A stretch of 64,000 bases of DNA from Afifella pfennigii DSM 17143 (GCF_000688515.1 NZ_JHZK01000004.1:160488-224487), one strand, 5' to 3'; counted from the first letter of the stretch, positions 50,584 through 58,943 are shown. The notes: a model not told the origin generated them from the sequence alone. Made by a program: numbers and translations.

Positions 50584-51834
50584 TTAATCCGCGAGCCAGC
50601 GCGTCAAACGCCGTCCGGCCTCGGCGAGATCCTCCGCCTTGCGGGCAAAGCACAGCCGCATGAAAGCCTCGCCTCCGGTGCCGAAGGCAGTGCCGGGCGC
50701 AACGCCGATATTGGCCTCGTCCACCAGGCGCAGACCGAGCTTGGCCGTCTCCTCGGCGCCGCGGATGGAGAAGAAGAGATAAAAGGCGCCGTCCGGCCAG
50801 GCAAAGCGAACCCTGGGCGAGGCGGCGAGCGCCTCGCAGATGATCCGCCTGCCCTCGCGCGCGCGCTCCACCTGCAACTGCAGGAAGGCTTCGCCCTCCT
50901 CCACCGCCACCGTGGCCGCGCGCTGCATGAAGACGGCCACGCCCGAAGTGGAATATTGGATGAGGTTCTCAATCACCCGGCCGAGAACCGCCGGCGCCCC
51001 GATCCAGCCGATGCGCCAGCCCGTCATCGCCCAGTTCTTGGAGAAGGTGTTGACGAAGATGATGGGGTCGTCCTCGCCGGCCACGTCGTAAAAGGAAGGC
51101 GCGCGTTCGCCGGCGAAGTAGAAGCGGTTGTAGACCTCGTCGGCGATGATCCAGAGGCCCCTCTTGCGGGCGAAGGCGAGAACGGCCTTCAGCTCGTCCT
51201 GCGTCGCCGTCCAGCCGGTCGGATTGGAGGGCGAATTGAGAAAGATCGCCTTCGTCGCCGGCCCGGCGGCGGCGAAGAGGCGGTCAAGATCGAGCTGCCA
51301 GCCGGCCTTGTCGGAGAAGCGCATCGGCACTTCCACGGCGCTCGCCCCGGCGAGCCCGGTCGCGGCGGCGCAGTTCGGCCAGGCCGGGCTCGGGATCAGC
51401 ACCTCGTCGCCGGCGCCGGCGACGGCGGCGATGGCGATCTGGATCGCCTGCATGCCGGAGCCGGTGACGAAGAAGCGCTCTGAGGGAAGCCGCCGCTGGT
51501 AAAGCCGCTCGTGGTAGCGCGAAAGAGCCTCGCGCAGCGGCGGGATGCCCCGCTGCCAGGTATAGAAGGTCTCGCCTTCCGCCAGCGATTTCGTCGCCGC
51601 CGCACAGATGAAATCGGGCGTGGCAAGATCGCCCTCGCCGGCCCAGAGCGGGATCATGCCCGGCCGGTCGCGGCCGTAATTCATCACTTCCACGATGCCG
51701 GAATCGGGAGCGGCGCGGGCCGCCGGGCGCAGGTTTGCGACAAGCGGCGAGGCCGTCTCCTCGTTGGCGGCAACGGCGGCGGAAGAGGCGTGGGCCGGGC
51801 CCTTTCCCGGCGGGTCGGAGAGCGGGCGTGTCAT
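50584..51834 (-). CDS. PLP-dependent aminotransferase, class I/II
   Basis: A 416-residue fold-type I aminotransferase. PLP-site features: the YxxxxGxPPLREALS-like segment (TWQRGIPPLREALSRY), NSPSNPTGW with the conserved Asn, ADEVYNRFYF with the Asp and Tyr, and the Schiff-base lysine in NTFSKNWAMTGWRIGW. The C-terminal Arg binding the substrate carboxylate is in MRLCFA. It has a 45-residue N-terminal extension before the family start. Substrate specificity (aspartate-, aromatic- or alanine-type) cannot be told. It shares an operon with the AbrB-type membrane protein. Confidence 0.9.
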   Translation of the reverse strand: MTRPLSDPPGKGPAHASSAAVAANEETASPLVANLRPAARAAPDSGIVEVMNYGRDRPGMIPLWAGEGDLATPDFICAAATKSLAEGETFYTWQRGIPPLREALSRYHERLYQRRLPSERFFVTGSGMQAIQIAIAAVAGAGDEVLIPSPAWPNCAAATGLAGASAVEVPMRFSDKAGWQLDLDRLFAAAGPATKAIFLNSPSNPTGWTATQDELKAVLAFARKRGLWIIADEVYNRFYFAGERAPSFYDVAGEDDPIIFVNTFSKNWAMTGWRIGWIGAPAVLGRVIENLIQYSTSGVAVFMQRAATVAVEEGEAFLQLQVERAREGRRIICEALAASPRVRFAWPDGAFYLFFSIRGAEETAKLGLRLVDEANIGVAPGTAFGTGGEAFMRLCFARKAEDLAEAGRRLTRWLAD

Positions 51835-51944
51835 ACCTTCTCTCTAGTGCCTTTCCCGGCCAGATTGAAGCGCTCCGAGCGGCCTTCAGGCGCGCATGGC
51901 CCGCCCGCAAAGACGCAGATGCGGGGCGGGCGGCCCGGCATCGG

Positions 51945-52379
51945 TCAGCCCGCGGCGTCGCGCCGCTCGGAGAGAAGATCGCGGATCTCGCGCAACAGCT
52001 TCACATCCTCCGGCACCTCGGGGGCGGGCGCCGGCTTTTCCTCGCGCTGGCGCATCAGCCGGTTGACGGCCTTAACCAGCAGGAAAACGGCGAGGGCGAC
52101 GATGAAAAACTTGATCAGCGCGTTGACGAACAGGCCGATATTCCAGGTTACGGCGCCGGCTTCCTTCGCCTGTTCCACGGTGTTGTAGGCGCCCTCGCCG
52201 CTCAAGACGAAGAAGAGCTGCGAGAAGTCGGCGCCGCCGAGGAGAAGGCCCACCGGCGGCATGATGATGTCGTCGACGAGCGAGGAGACGATGGCGCCGA
52301 AAGCGACGCCGATGATGATGCCGACCGCCATGTCGACAACGTTGCCCTTCAGGGTGAATTCCTTGAATTCCTTCAGCAT
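51945..52379 (-). CDS. mscL: Large-conductance mechanosensitive channel
   Basis: A 144-residue channel protecting against hypo-osmotic shock. The N-terminal amphipathic helix is [20 protein letters not shown]1 is [28 protein letters not shown]2 lies at about 75-98 ([21 protein letters not shown]), and the C-terminal bundle ends LLREIRDLL. It is complete and normal in length. Unusually, it starts only 24 bp after a TadE-like pilus gene on the same strand, and its ribosome-binding site is part of a hairpin. Confidence 0.97.
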   Translation of the reverse strand: MLKEFKEFTLKGNVVDMAVGIIIGVAFGAIVSSLVDDIIMPPVGLLLGGADFSQLFFVLSGEGAYNTVEQAKEAGAVTWNIGLFVNALIKFFIVALAVFLLVKAVNRLMRQREEKPAPAPEVPEDVKLLREIRDLLSERRDAAG

Positions 52380-52401
52380 GGCACCCTCAGAAAAGGGTGC
52401 C
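52380..52401 (-). promoter_or_regulatory. Hairpin over the mscL ribosome-binding site
   Basis: On the minus strand, GGCACCC (52401-52395) pairs with GGGTGCC (52386-52380), with an 8-nt loop TTTTCTGA. The right arm abuts the mscL ATG and, with GAGGG, forms its only ribosome-binding site. Confidence 0.5.
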
Positions 52402-52403
52402 GG

Positions 52404-53000
52404 CTATTCGCCGCACCCGCTTTGCGAATCTTGACAGAGTTCCACTTTCTCAGATTCGCGCGGAACGAAGAACAACCGTTCCGTCAGGGTCATCGTGCCG
52501 GTGATGGCGGAGCCAATCGTGGGGCGATAGGCATAGCTGCCTTCGGCGACGATCACCTGCGAATTCGGCCGGCGCAGCGCCTCGGCGATCTCGGCCGTCA
52601 TATCCGCCCCCTCTGGACGGGCCGGCAGCCTGCCGCGCGCCCGGCTCCAGGCGATCGCGGCCTTGCCATCCTCGTCGATATCGACCGCGGAGACGACGAT
52701 GCCGGCCGGTGCCGTCGAATAGGGGCTCATCGCCGTGCGCGTGATGTCGAAGATGTTGGCGATATCGTTCTCGCTGAGCGCCGGGCTGCGGGCGACGAGA
52801 TCGCCGACGGAGGCCGTCACCTCGCTGATACGCCGGTCGAGGCTGAGCGCCTGGCTGAGCTCGACCGTGCCGAGCCAAAGCGCCACGAGGAACGGCAGGA
52901 TGAGCGCGAACTCCACCGCCGCCACGCCGCCGCTCTCGCGCCGATAACGTTCCAGGAGCGCCTTCAGAGCGGCCATCGCGCGCGGGCCCGATATCATCAT
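52404..53000 (-). CDS. TadE/TadG-like pseudopilin
   Basis: A 198-residue Tad-locus minor pilin. A short basic leader and GGVAAVEFALILPFLVALWLGTVEL (about 24-48) make the prepilin-type hydrophobic helix, with the conserved Glu after the processing site. The rest is periplasmic and includes two C-terminal cysteines (ELCQDSQSGC) that may form a disulfide. Its start overlaps the upstream TadE-like gene (ATGA). These two genes sit 1 kb from the pilin gene and probably act in assembling the Flp pilus. Confidence 0.85.
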   Translation of the reverse strand: MMISGPRAMAALKALLERYRRESGGVAAVEFALILPFLVALWLGTVELSQALSLDRRISEVTASVGDLVARSPALSENDIANIFDITRTAMSPYSTAPAGIVVSAVDIDEDGKAAIAWSRARGRLPARPEGADMTAEIAEALRRPNSQVIVAEGSYAYRPTIGSAITGTMTLTERLFFVPRESEKVELCQDSQSGCGE

Positions 53001-53629
53001 GACGCCGTCGCCGCATCAGCGCCCGGCAGGGCCGAGACGGGCGTCTTCGGCAAGGCAGGCACATCCGGGAAAGGCTCGTTGCGAAAGGCGGCGAAAGCAC
53101 CGAGCAGGCGCTTGCCGTTGGCGAGATTGGCGAAAGTCAGCGCGCCGTAGACCGGATTGGTCGGCCATTGGTAATAGGCGCGCACGACGACGATGTCGCC
53201 CGGCCCGCCGAACTCGTAGCTGCCCGGATCGGTGAAGGAATCGTCCTTTGCGACGGGGCTCGCAAGCCGCGCGCTGGCGAAGGTCTCGTAGGCGCGCACA
53301 TCGAGATAGAAGTTCTCACCTTCGCAATCGATCAAGGCGAGAAGGTTGTCGCAAAGCCGCTCGCGGAAGCCAGCCTCGTCCAGACGCTCGGCCTGGACCT
53401 GGCCGGTGCGCACATCCCGCGCCGCCTCAAAGACGGCGTTCTCCAAAAACTGCTCGGCGGTGAAGATCAGCGCCGTTTCCATGATGGCGAGAACCAGGAG
53501 GAAGAAGGGCGGGGCAATGAGGGCGAACTCAACGACGGTGGCGCCGTCCTCACGGCCAACGATGCTGCGCCATGGGCAAGCTCCGCGCCGGCGCGAGAGA
53601 GCGCGCGCCCCTCCGCCGCCGTTCGGCAT
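52997..53629 (-). CDS. TadE/TadG-like pseudopilin
   Basis: A 210-residue protein with the prepilin-like segment EDGATVVEFALIAPPFFLLVLAIMETAL (about 27-54), preceded by a 26-residue basic leader, then a soluble domain with two cysteines (LCDNLLALIDC). TadE proteins are minor pilins cut by the prepilin peptidase (CpaA here). The start at 53629 gives a rather long leader; a shorter one from a downstream in-frame start cannot be excluded. It is translationally coupled to the next TadE-like gene. Confidence 0.83.
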   Translation of the reverse strand: MPNGGGGARALSRRRGACPWRSIVGREDGATVVEFALIAPPFFLLVLAIMETALIFTAEQFLENAVFEAARDVRTGQVQAERLDEAGFRERLCDNLLALIDCEGENFYLDVRAYETFASARLASPVAKDDSFTDPGSYEFGGPGDIVVVRAYYQWPTNPVYGALTFANLANGKRLLGAFAAFRNEPFPDVPALPKTPVSALPGADAATAS

Positions 53630-53831
53630 GCATTCTGCCGGCTTTGCGAAACATCGGCCCCCCGTCCTTCAGCCCCGTTAATCAGCAAGGCTTGCAGGCA
53701 GCTTGGCGCGTGGCGCCGAAAGGCGGGTTAACGGCGCGCCGCCAAGGGCCTGTCCGCAGGAGCGTGATGAATGCGCCGTTAAGCCGAAGCCACGGCAGGC
53801 TTCAAGGTGGACGGCGGCGACCCGTCTTAGC

Positions 53832-54293
53832 CTATTGCCCGCGCGCAAAGCCCTGGCGGGCCTGGATCTGCTCGGCGGCCTGCTTGAAGGCGTCCTCATT
53901 GTCGCCGACGGCGATCACCTTCTCGCAAATCGGCGCGCAGGAGAGCGTCTGCCGGCGCGCGCCATAGAAGACGGTGGTGAGCTGCCGATCGTTGGAGACG
54001 ACGCGCACGAGCGAATTGGCGATCTCGTTGCCTTCCGCATCGAGGGCGATGAGATTGGTGGTACCCGCCGCCTTGCCGGTGAGCACCAGGGTGGTCTGGT
54101 CCTCCACGGTGGCATCGGCGATACCCGGATTGCCGATCACCAGGGTCGCGACCGGCTTGTCGAGCTGCATCACCTTGGCGAAGTCGATGGTCAGGTCGAT
54201 CGGCTCGGCGGCGCTCGCCGCGCCGGCAAAGCACATGCCCGCGAAAGCGGCCAGCAGTAGGCCGCGAATTTTCGGAGTTCGCACGAGAAACAT
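53832..54293 (-). CDS. Secreted CpaC N-terminal-domain-like pilus protein
   Basis: A 153-residue protein with a clear signal peptide (about 1-28, ending ASAAEP) and a single domain like the N-terminal part of the secretin CpaC (pilus formation protein N-terminal domain): AKVMQLDKPVATLVIGNPGIADATVED, then LTGKAAGTTNLIALDAEGN. It ends with two cysteines (SCAPIC). The same pattern occurs in CpaC of this window (GINKSVVVELPRPAGDVLVSNPQIADAV). ATG 54293 has AAAGGGA 7 nt upstream. It may help the secretin or cap it in the periplasm. Divergent from the pilin gene. Confidence 0.85.
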   Translation of the reverse strand: MFLVRTPKIRGLLLAAFAGMCFAGAASAAEPIDLTIDFAKVMQLDKPVATLVIGNPGIADATVEDQTTLVLTGKAAGTTNLIALDAEGNEIANSLVRVVSNDRQLTTVFYGARRQTLSCAPICEKVIAVGDNEDAFKQAAEQIQARQGFARGQ

Positions 54294-54646
54294 GGCGGCA
54301 TCCCTTTCTGTCGGATGCACTATGCTTCGGAAGGGTGAATGAAGTCCAAACACCGATAGCGGCCCGGCCTCGCCCACCGCCGCTCCAAGATGTCCGCGGG
54401 GTGGCTGAAGGCATCGGCCAACATCTTGATCAATTGCATCTTTTTTGCCTCCGGCGACAGCCACCCATGGTTGCGCCGCGCCTCGCGCCGGTGTCCGGAC
54501 CGCGGCCTCACTCGCCCAGCAATACCGGGCTGTCTGCGCGTTTGGATTAAGATTGCCGCAAGCAATTGCTGCTAGCTGTTGCACAGTTCCGATCGACGCA
54601 TGCCTCGATGCGGACGGAACACAAGAACGGTTCAAGGAGCAGAGAG
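54294..54646. other. Divergent region before the Flp pilin gene
   Basis: 353 bp. It contains a perfect palindrome AGCAATTGCT (54561-54570) near the pilin start and an AT-rich patch at 54425-54450. Promoters for both directions must lie here, but I cannot pick a convincing -35/-10 pair. No coding frame with family features. Confidence 0.45.
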
Positions 54647-54832
54647 ATGAAGAAGCTGATTTCGCGCTTCGCGAAGGACGAATCGGGCGCCACCGCCATC
54701 GAGTACGGTCTGATTGCGGCGCTCGTTTCCGTCGTCATTATCACCGTGCTTGGCACCCTCGGCGGCAACCTGGAAAGCGTTTTCCAGGATGTTTCCGATG
54801 CACTCGGCGGCGCCGCTGACGACGCGGAATAA
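54647..54832 (+). CDS. Flp family type IVb pilin
   Basis: A 61-residue prepilin, the main subunit of the Tad pilus. A short leader (MKKLISRFAKDESG) ends at the processing glycine, followed by ATAIEYGLIAALVSVVIITV, with Glu at +5 and Tyr at +6, the Flp signature. The tail is short and acidic. It has a strong ribosome-binding site AAGGAG 7 nt upstream and its own terminator, so it can be expressed far above the downstream assembly genes. Confidence 0.96.
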   Translation: MKKLISRFAKDESGATAIEYGLIAALVSVVIITVLGTLGGNLESVFQDVSDALGGAADDAE

Positions 54833-54860
54833 GCCTTTCGCCATTCCCATTTTGCGATGC

Positions 54861-54893
54861 AAAACGGAGGGCCTTGGCCCTCCGTTTTCTTTT
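54861..54893 (+). terminator. Intrinsic terminator of the Flp pilin gene
   Basis: AAAACGGAGGGCC (54861-54873) and GGCCCTCCGTTTT (54876-54888) form a long perfect stem, followed by CTTTT. It lies 29 bp after the pilin stop and separates it from cpaA. Confidence 0.93.
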
Positions 54894-54963
54894 GTGGGCA
54901 AGCCCGGCTTCGGCAACCACCGGTTAACCTTGCCCTCTTAGTCTCGCCGCATCAGGAGGCGCT

Positions 54964-55479
54964 ATGTCGACCATCTCATCTGCCGCCATGTTCGCCGCGC
55001 TCTTGTTCCTCCTCTTAATGGCCTATGCCGGCATCATGGATCTGTTGACGCTGAAGATCCGCAACAAGCTGGTCCTTGCCGTCGCCGCCCTATGGCTGGT
55101 GGCCGCCCCGCTGGCGGGCCTCACACTCGCCGAGATGGGCATGAGCGTGCTCGTCGCCGCGCTCGTCTTCCTCGTCACCTTCGCTCTCTTCGCCGCCGGC
55201 TGGATCGGGGCGGGAGACGCCAAGCTCGCCAGCGCCGCGGCGCTCTGGTTCGGCTGGCACGACGCGCTCGCCTATTTCTTTCTCGCCTCGCTCTGCGGCG
55301 GCGCGCTCAGTTTGGCGATCGTCTTCCTGCGCGCCAAGTGGCCCCCCCTGCCTCCCAATTGGCCGCAATGGCTGAGACGCCTTCAGGATGCGCGCACAGG
55401 CGTGCCCTATGGCGTCGCCTTCGCGCTCTCCGCGCTGCTGTTGTTCCACCGCACGGATCTCTTCTCCCGGCTCGCTTAG
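54964..55479 (+). CDS. cpaA: Prepilin peptidase CpaA (A24 family)
   Basis: A 171-residue membrane aspartic protease that cuts Flp and TadE prepilins. The two catalytic aspartates are in AGIMDLLTLKIRN (about residue 23) and the GxGD motif GAGDAKLAS (about 81-89). Five or six hydrophobic helices. It lacks the N-terminal methyltransferase part of PilD, as usual for CpaA/TadV. It lies between the pilin terminator and a 416-bp gap before cpaB. Confidence 0.93.
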   Translation: MSTISSAAMFAALLFLLLMAYAGIMDLLTLKIRNKLVLAVAALWLVAAPLAGLTLAEMGMSVLVAALVFLVTFALFAAGWIGAGDAKLASAAALWFGWHDALAYFFLASLCGGALSLAIVFLRAKWPPLPPNWPQWLRRLQDARTGVPYGVAFALSALLLFHRTDLFSRLA

Positions 55480-55637
55480 GCCGTGAACGCCGCAACGAGG
55501 CGGAGATGGTAGCGGCGGTCTTTTGCGGCTACGAGGCGCGAAGGCGCAGGAAAGGCAAGCATTTTCGAATTCTTCGCAACGACGTCGCCGGGCAAATCCG
55601 CCATATGCCGCAATCCGGCAAAGGGAGGACGGCGAAA

Positions 55638-55679
55638 TGGCTGCAACCTACATTGCCGCGCCCCTTGAGCGGGCATGAA
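55638..55679 (+). CDS. Possible 13-aa leader peptide
   Basis: ATG 55638 to TGA 55677-55679 encodes MAATYIAAPLERA. GGGAGGA (55624-55630) lies 7 nt upstream, one of the best ribosome-binding sites in the region. The stop codon lies in the loop of the hairpin 55668-55688. Confidence 0.3.
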
Positions 55680-55688
55680 GCCCGCTCT
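55668..55688 (+). repeat. Hairpin overlapping the end of the 13-codon frame
   Basis: GAGCGGGC (55668-55675), loop ATGAA, GCCCGCTC (55681-55688): a perfect 8-bp stem without a T-run. It could be an attenuation-like element or the cpaA message end. Confidence 0.6.
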
Positions 55689-55811
55689 TCGGGGCGCTCC
55701 GCGGATCCTTCTTACCATTTCAGCCGCCATTTTCGTCCCGTTGATGAGGCCACGACCTCGTTCTTTCTGGACGGTTTCTTAGTCCCGAATAGAGACAGAT
55801 CCGTAAGTCTA

Positions 55812-55826
55812 TTAACCATACCTTGA
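55812..55826 (+). promoter_or_regulatory. CtrA-like box upstream of cpaB
   Basis: TTAA-CCATACC-TTGA: the TTAA-N7-TTAA consensus with one mismatch, and it contains the perfect extended half-site TTAACCAT. It lies 70 bp before cpaB. Confidence 0.5.
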
Positions 55827-55895
55827 CCATTGCCGACGAAACTCCCTGTTGCCAATGCGCACGCCAAGGCGTTGCGCCAGCCAGGGTTCCGGCCG

Positions 55896-56681
55896 ATGAC
55901 ACCAATCCGTCTGATTATTCTTCTCGTCGCTCTCCTCGCGGGCGGAGCCGCAGCCTATCTGGCGCTCAACCTGCAGCCTGAGACGCGCCCGACGGCCGAG
56001 GTGAAGCTCAATCCGCAGCTGGCGACCCGCGACGTCCTGGTGGCGGCCTCAGACATTGCGCCGGGAGCGCGGCTGACGGCGGCGAATGTGCGCTGGCAGG
56101 CCTGGCCGGAAGATAACGTCAATGCCGCCTTCATCGAGAAGACCGCGCGACCCGACGCCCTGGAGAACCTGGAAGGAACGGTGGTGCGCACGCAATTCCT
56201 CGCCGGCGAGCCGATCCGCGAGGGCAAGCTGGCACGGGCCGAATCCGGATTTCTGTCGGCGATCCTGCCCTCCGGCATGCGCGCCATCGCGGTGCGCGTC
56301 TCCGCGCAGAGCGCCGCCGGTGGCTTCATCCTCCCGAACGACCGTGTCGACCTCATCCTGACCACTTCGCAATCGGGGTCGGGAGGGGAAACGAACGAGC
56401 AGGTGAGCCAGACGCTGCTTGCCAATGTACGCGTTCTTGCCGTCGACCAGGTGGTGGAGGAGCGCGAGGGCGAATCGGTCGTCATCGGCAAGACGGCGAC
56501 GCTGGAGGTCGCGCCCCGCGAGGCGGAAATCGTCACCCAGGCGGAAAACAGCGGCGCGCTCTCGCTGGTGCTGCGCTCCATGGCCGATGCCAACGAGACG
56601 GAGACCGCAAAGGACAAGAGCCGCTCCGGCGTCGTGAGGGTCATCCGTTACGGCCGCGAGCAGATGGTGAACACCCAATGA
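55896..56681 (+). CDS. cpaB: Flp pilus assembly protein CpaB
   Basis: A 261-residue envelope protein. One N-terminal helix (about 5-23) precedes an SAF domain (about 45-110: RDVLVAASDIAPGARLTAANVRW) and the RcpC/CpaB domain (AIAVRVSAQSAAGGFILPNDRVDLILT). CpaB helps position the secretin in the periplasm. I chose ATG 55896, where the hydrophobic helix begins directly; ATG 55836-region starts would put 20 hydrophilic residues before it. The stop overlaps a possible cpaC start (ATGA). Confidence 0.92.
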   Translation: MTPIRLIILLVALLAGGAAAYLALNLQPETRPTAEVKLNPQLATRDVLVAASDIAPGARLTAANVRWQAWPEDNVNAAFIEKTARPDALENLEGTVVRTQFLAGEPIREGKLARAESGFLSAILPSGMRAIAVRVSAQSAAGGFILPNDRVDLILTTSQSGSGGETNEQVSQTLLANVRVLAVDQVVEEREGESVVIGKTATLEVAPREAEIVTQAENSGALSLVLRSMADANETETAKDKSRSGVVRVIRYGREQMVNTQ

Positions 56682-58213
56682 GCGCCGACAAGGTTGCCAC
56701 AAGGAGATCGACAATGACGGCTCACGCGCGCGGTTGGGGCTTTCGCCTGGCGGCGCTTTTCGCGCTTGCCGTGCCCCTCCTCGGCCCTCTCACCGGCAAG
56801 GCCCATGCCGATCCGGGCTTTCCCCGCAGCGTGGAACTCGACGCCGCGGCGCAGGGCTATGAGCGCGCCATTCGGCTCGGCATCAACAAATCCGTCGTGG
56901 TGGAGCTGCCTCGCCCCGCCGGCGACGTCCTGGTCTCCAACCCCCAGATCGCCGACGCCGTGCTGCGCACCGCCACGCGGCTCTATCTCATCGGCGTGGA
57001 GGTCGGGCAGGCCAATGTCTTTCTCTTCGACACGGCAGGGCGCCAGATCGCCAGCCTGGACCTTTATGTCGAGGTCGACGTGACGCCGCTCAATCGGCTG
57101 CTGCGCAGCGCCATTCCCAACGGCCAGGTGCAGGCGGAGGTGATCAACGGCTCCATCGTCCTGTCCGGCTATGTGCCCTCCTCCGCCGATTCGCAGCGCG
57201 CCGAGGAGATCGCCAGAAGCCTGTTGCAGACACCCGGCGCGGCCGCGGCGCTGGCGGCGGCCGGCGGTTCTCAAAGCGAAAACGACGGCATCATCAACCT
57301 TTTGAAGATCACCGGCCAGGAGCAGGTGAACCTTCGCGTCACCATCGCGGAGGTGAACCGCGAGGTCGTCAAGCAGCTCGGCATCAATACCCAGGCGCTC
57401 CTGCAGAACGGCTCGATCGGTTTCGGCACGGTCCTCGGCGGGGCGCTGGCCGGCCCGGCGAACCTGTCGCCCTTCGCCTTCCCAATCAATGCCAACAAGA
57501 CGGCGGCCGATGCGGGCCTTGCCTGGAACAACAACGGCAACCGCATCTCCGCCAGCCTCAAGGCCCTGGAGGAGGCGAGCATGCTGCGCAGCCTCGCGGA
57601 ACCGAACCTGACGGCCGTCTCCGGCGAGACCGCCAATTTCCTCGTCGGCGGCGAGTTCCCCGTGCCTGTCGCGGTCGACAATGACGGCAACGTCTCGGTC
57701 GCTTTCAAGCCCTTCGGCGTCAATCTGGCTTTCACGCCGGTGGTGCTGGACGGTGGTCGCATCTCCCTTAAGGTGCGCACCGAGGTCAGCGACCTTGCTT
57801 CCGAGGGTGCCTTCACCAGCACTGCGGGCATCACCGTCCCCGGCGTGACGGTGCGCCGCGCCGAGACGACGGTGGAGCTGCCTTCCGGCGGCGCCTTCTC
57901 CATCGCCGGCCTGGTGCGCGACGAGACGAGGCGGGCCGTCAGCGGCTTTCCAGGCCTGCAGAAGCTGCCGGTCCTCGGCGCGCTGTTTTCCTCCAAGGAT
58001 TTCCTGCGCTCCGAATCGGAGCTCGTGATCATCATCACCCCCTATGTGGTGAAACCCACCTCGCCCGGAGAGCTTGCCCGACCGGACGACAATCTCGTCC
58101 TGGCCGACGATGCGGAGGCCTATTTCCTCGGCACCCTCATCAAGCGCTACGGCGCCCAGGGCAACCGGCCGGACGGGGCCTATGCCGGTCAGGTCGGCTT
58201 TTCCTTCGACTGA
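56678..58213 (+). CDS. cpaC: Outer-membrane secretin CpaC
   Basis: A 511-residue type II/III secretin forming the outer-membrane pore of the Tad pilus. Signal peptide (ending AHA), then the pilus-formation N-domain (about 50-125), a BON-like part (QAEVINGSIVLSGYVPSSADSQ) and the secretin domain (about 260-440: SLAEPNLTAVSGETANFLVGGEFPVP, VSGFPGLQKLPVLGALFSS). Two starts are possible: ATG 56678, overlapping the cpaB stop, or ATG 56714, which has AAGGAG 8 nt upstream and a more usual signal peptide; I list the longer frame. Confidence 0.94.
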   Translation: MSADKVATRRSTMTAHARGWGFRLAALFALAVPLLGPLTGKAHADPGFPRSVELDAAAQGYERAIRLGINKSVVVELPRPAGDVLVSNPQIADAVLRTATRLYLIGVEVGQANVFLFDTAGRQIASLDLYVEVDVTPLNRLLRSAIPNGQVQAEVINGSIVLSGYVPSSADSQRAEEIARSLLQTPGAAAALAAAGGSQSENDGIINLLKITGQEQVNLRVTIAEVNREVVKQLGINTQALLQNGSIGFGTVLGGALAGPANLSPFAFPINANKTAADAGLAWNNNGNRISASLKALEEASMLRSLAEPNLTAVSGETANFLVGGEFPVPVAVDNDGNVSVAFKPFGVNLAFTPVVLDGGRISLKVRTEVSDLASEGAFTSTAGITVPGVTVRRAETTVELPSGGAFSIAGLVRDETRRAVSGFPGLQKLPVLGALFSSKDFLRSESELVIIITPYVVKPTSPGELARPDDNLVLADDAEAYFLGTLIKRYGAQGNRPDGAYAGQVGFSFD

Positions 58214-58231
58214 GCGGATCGGGAGAAAGAC

Positions 58232-58939
58232 ATGTCGCACGCACCCAGCCTTGCAGAGCGCTTCCCGCTCAAAGCCGCCATCGGGCTGACGCTCGCCGCC
58301 GCGATCCTGGCCGGCTGTCAGTCACAGAATATTAACTCTGCCACTTTGGAGCAGCACGATTATCGTCTGCGCCATCCTATTATGGTGTCGGAGGAGCCGG
58401 AGACCCTCGATATCCCGATCGGCATGCGTGGCGGCCACCTTTCTGCGGAGATCAAGGACGCAATCTACGATTACGCCCTCGGCTATCGCGACGCCGGCAT
58501 CGGCGCCGTGACCGTGCAGGTGCCGAGCGGCTCCGGCAACGACATCGCCGCAGCGGCCGCTTCCCAGGCGATCCGCGCCGCCATCATCGAAGCGGGCGTC
58601 AAGCCGCGATCGGTTCGCATGGCGCCCTATGCGAGCACGTCGCGAAAGGCCGCGCCCGTGCGTCTCTCCTATCTGAAGGTCAAGGCGGTGACACCCGATT
58701 GCGGCGTCTGGCCAAAGGACATGGGCGGCACCTTGGACAACCGCAACTACTACAATTTCGGCTGCGCCTCGCAGCAGAACCTGGCGGCCATGGCGGCCAA
58801 CCCGGCCGATCTCATCCGTCCAAGGCCGACCACGCCCGCCTTCGGCGCCCGCCGCGCCAAGGTGCTGAGCGACTATGCGAGCGGCGCGGAAACCAAATCC
58901 GAGACGCAGCTCATTGAAAGCGATCTGCAGGGTTCATGA
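58232..58939 (+). CDS. cpaD: Pilus assembly lipoprotein CpaD
   Basis: A 235-residue lipoprotein. A lipobox LAGC (Cys29) follows the signal helix GLTLAAAILAG. The mature part has the CpaD pattern: HPIMVSEEPETLDIP, then a YALGYRDAG-type helix, PNxxxGRxAxx-like conserved region near DCGVWPKDM, and NFGCASQQNLAAMAANPADLIRPR, the hallmark of the family. CpaD is the outer-membrane pilotin-like partner of CpaC. It begins 18 bp after cpaC. Confidence 0.93.
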   Translation: MSHAPSLAERFPLKAAIGLTLAAAILAGCQSQNINSATLEQHDYRLRHPIMVSEEPETLDIPIGMRGGHLSAEIKDAIYDYALGYRDAGIGAVTVQVPSGSGNDIAAAAASQAIRAAIIEAGVKPRSVRMAPYASTSRKAAPVRLSYLKVKAVTPDCGVWPKDMGGTLDNRNYYNFGCASQQNLAAMAANPADLIRPRPTTPAFGARRAKVLSDYASGAETKSETQLIESDLQGS

Positions 58940-58943
58940 TCTG

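Larger units (their letters stand above)
55480..55895. other. Intergenic region between cpaA and cpaB
   Basis: 416 bp that breaks the usual compact cpa gene order. It holds a 13-codon open frame with a strong ribosome-binding site, a perfect hairpin, and a CtrA-like box, listed separately. A longer frame (55506-55826) on the + strand has no recognisable domain and I do not call it. Confidence 0.55.

Noticed and set aside
54543..54558. Sigma-54 promoter candidate (TGG...TTGC) before the Flp pilin gene
   Set aside because: GG and GC are 9 bp apart instead of 10, and the -24 element lacks CAC. With rpoN in the window it was tempting, but the spacing is wrong.
54922..54931. GGTTAACCTT before cpaA as a CtrA site
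   Set aside because: Only a half-site with a mismatch and no second TTAA at 7 bp.
55506..55826. 106-codon frame in the cpaA-cpaB gap
   Set aside because: No domain, Arg/Ser-rich, no ribosome-binding site, and it runs through the hairpin and the CtrA-like box.
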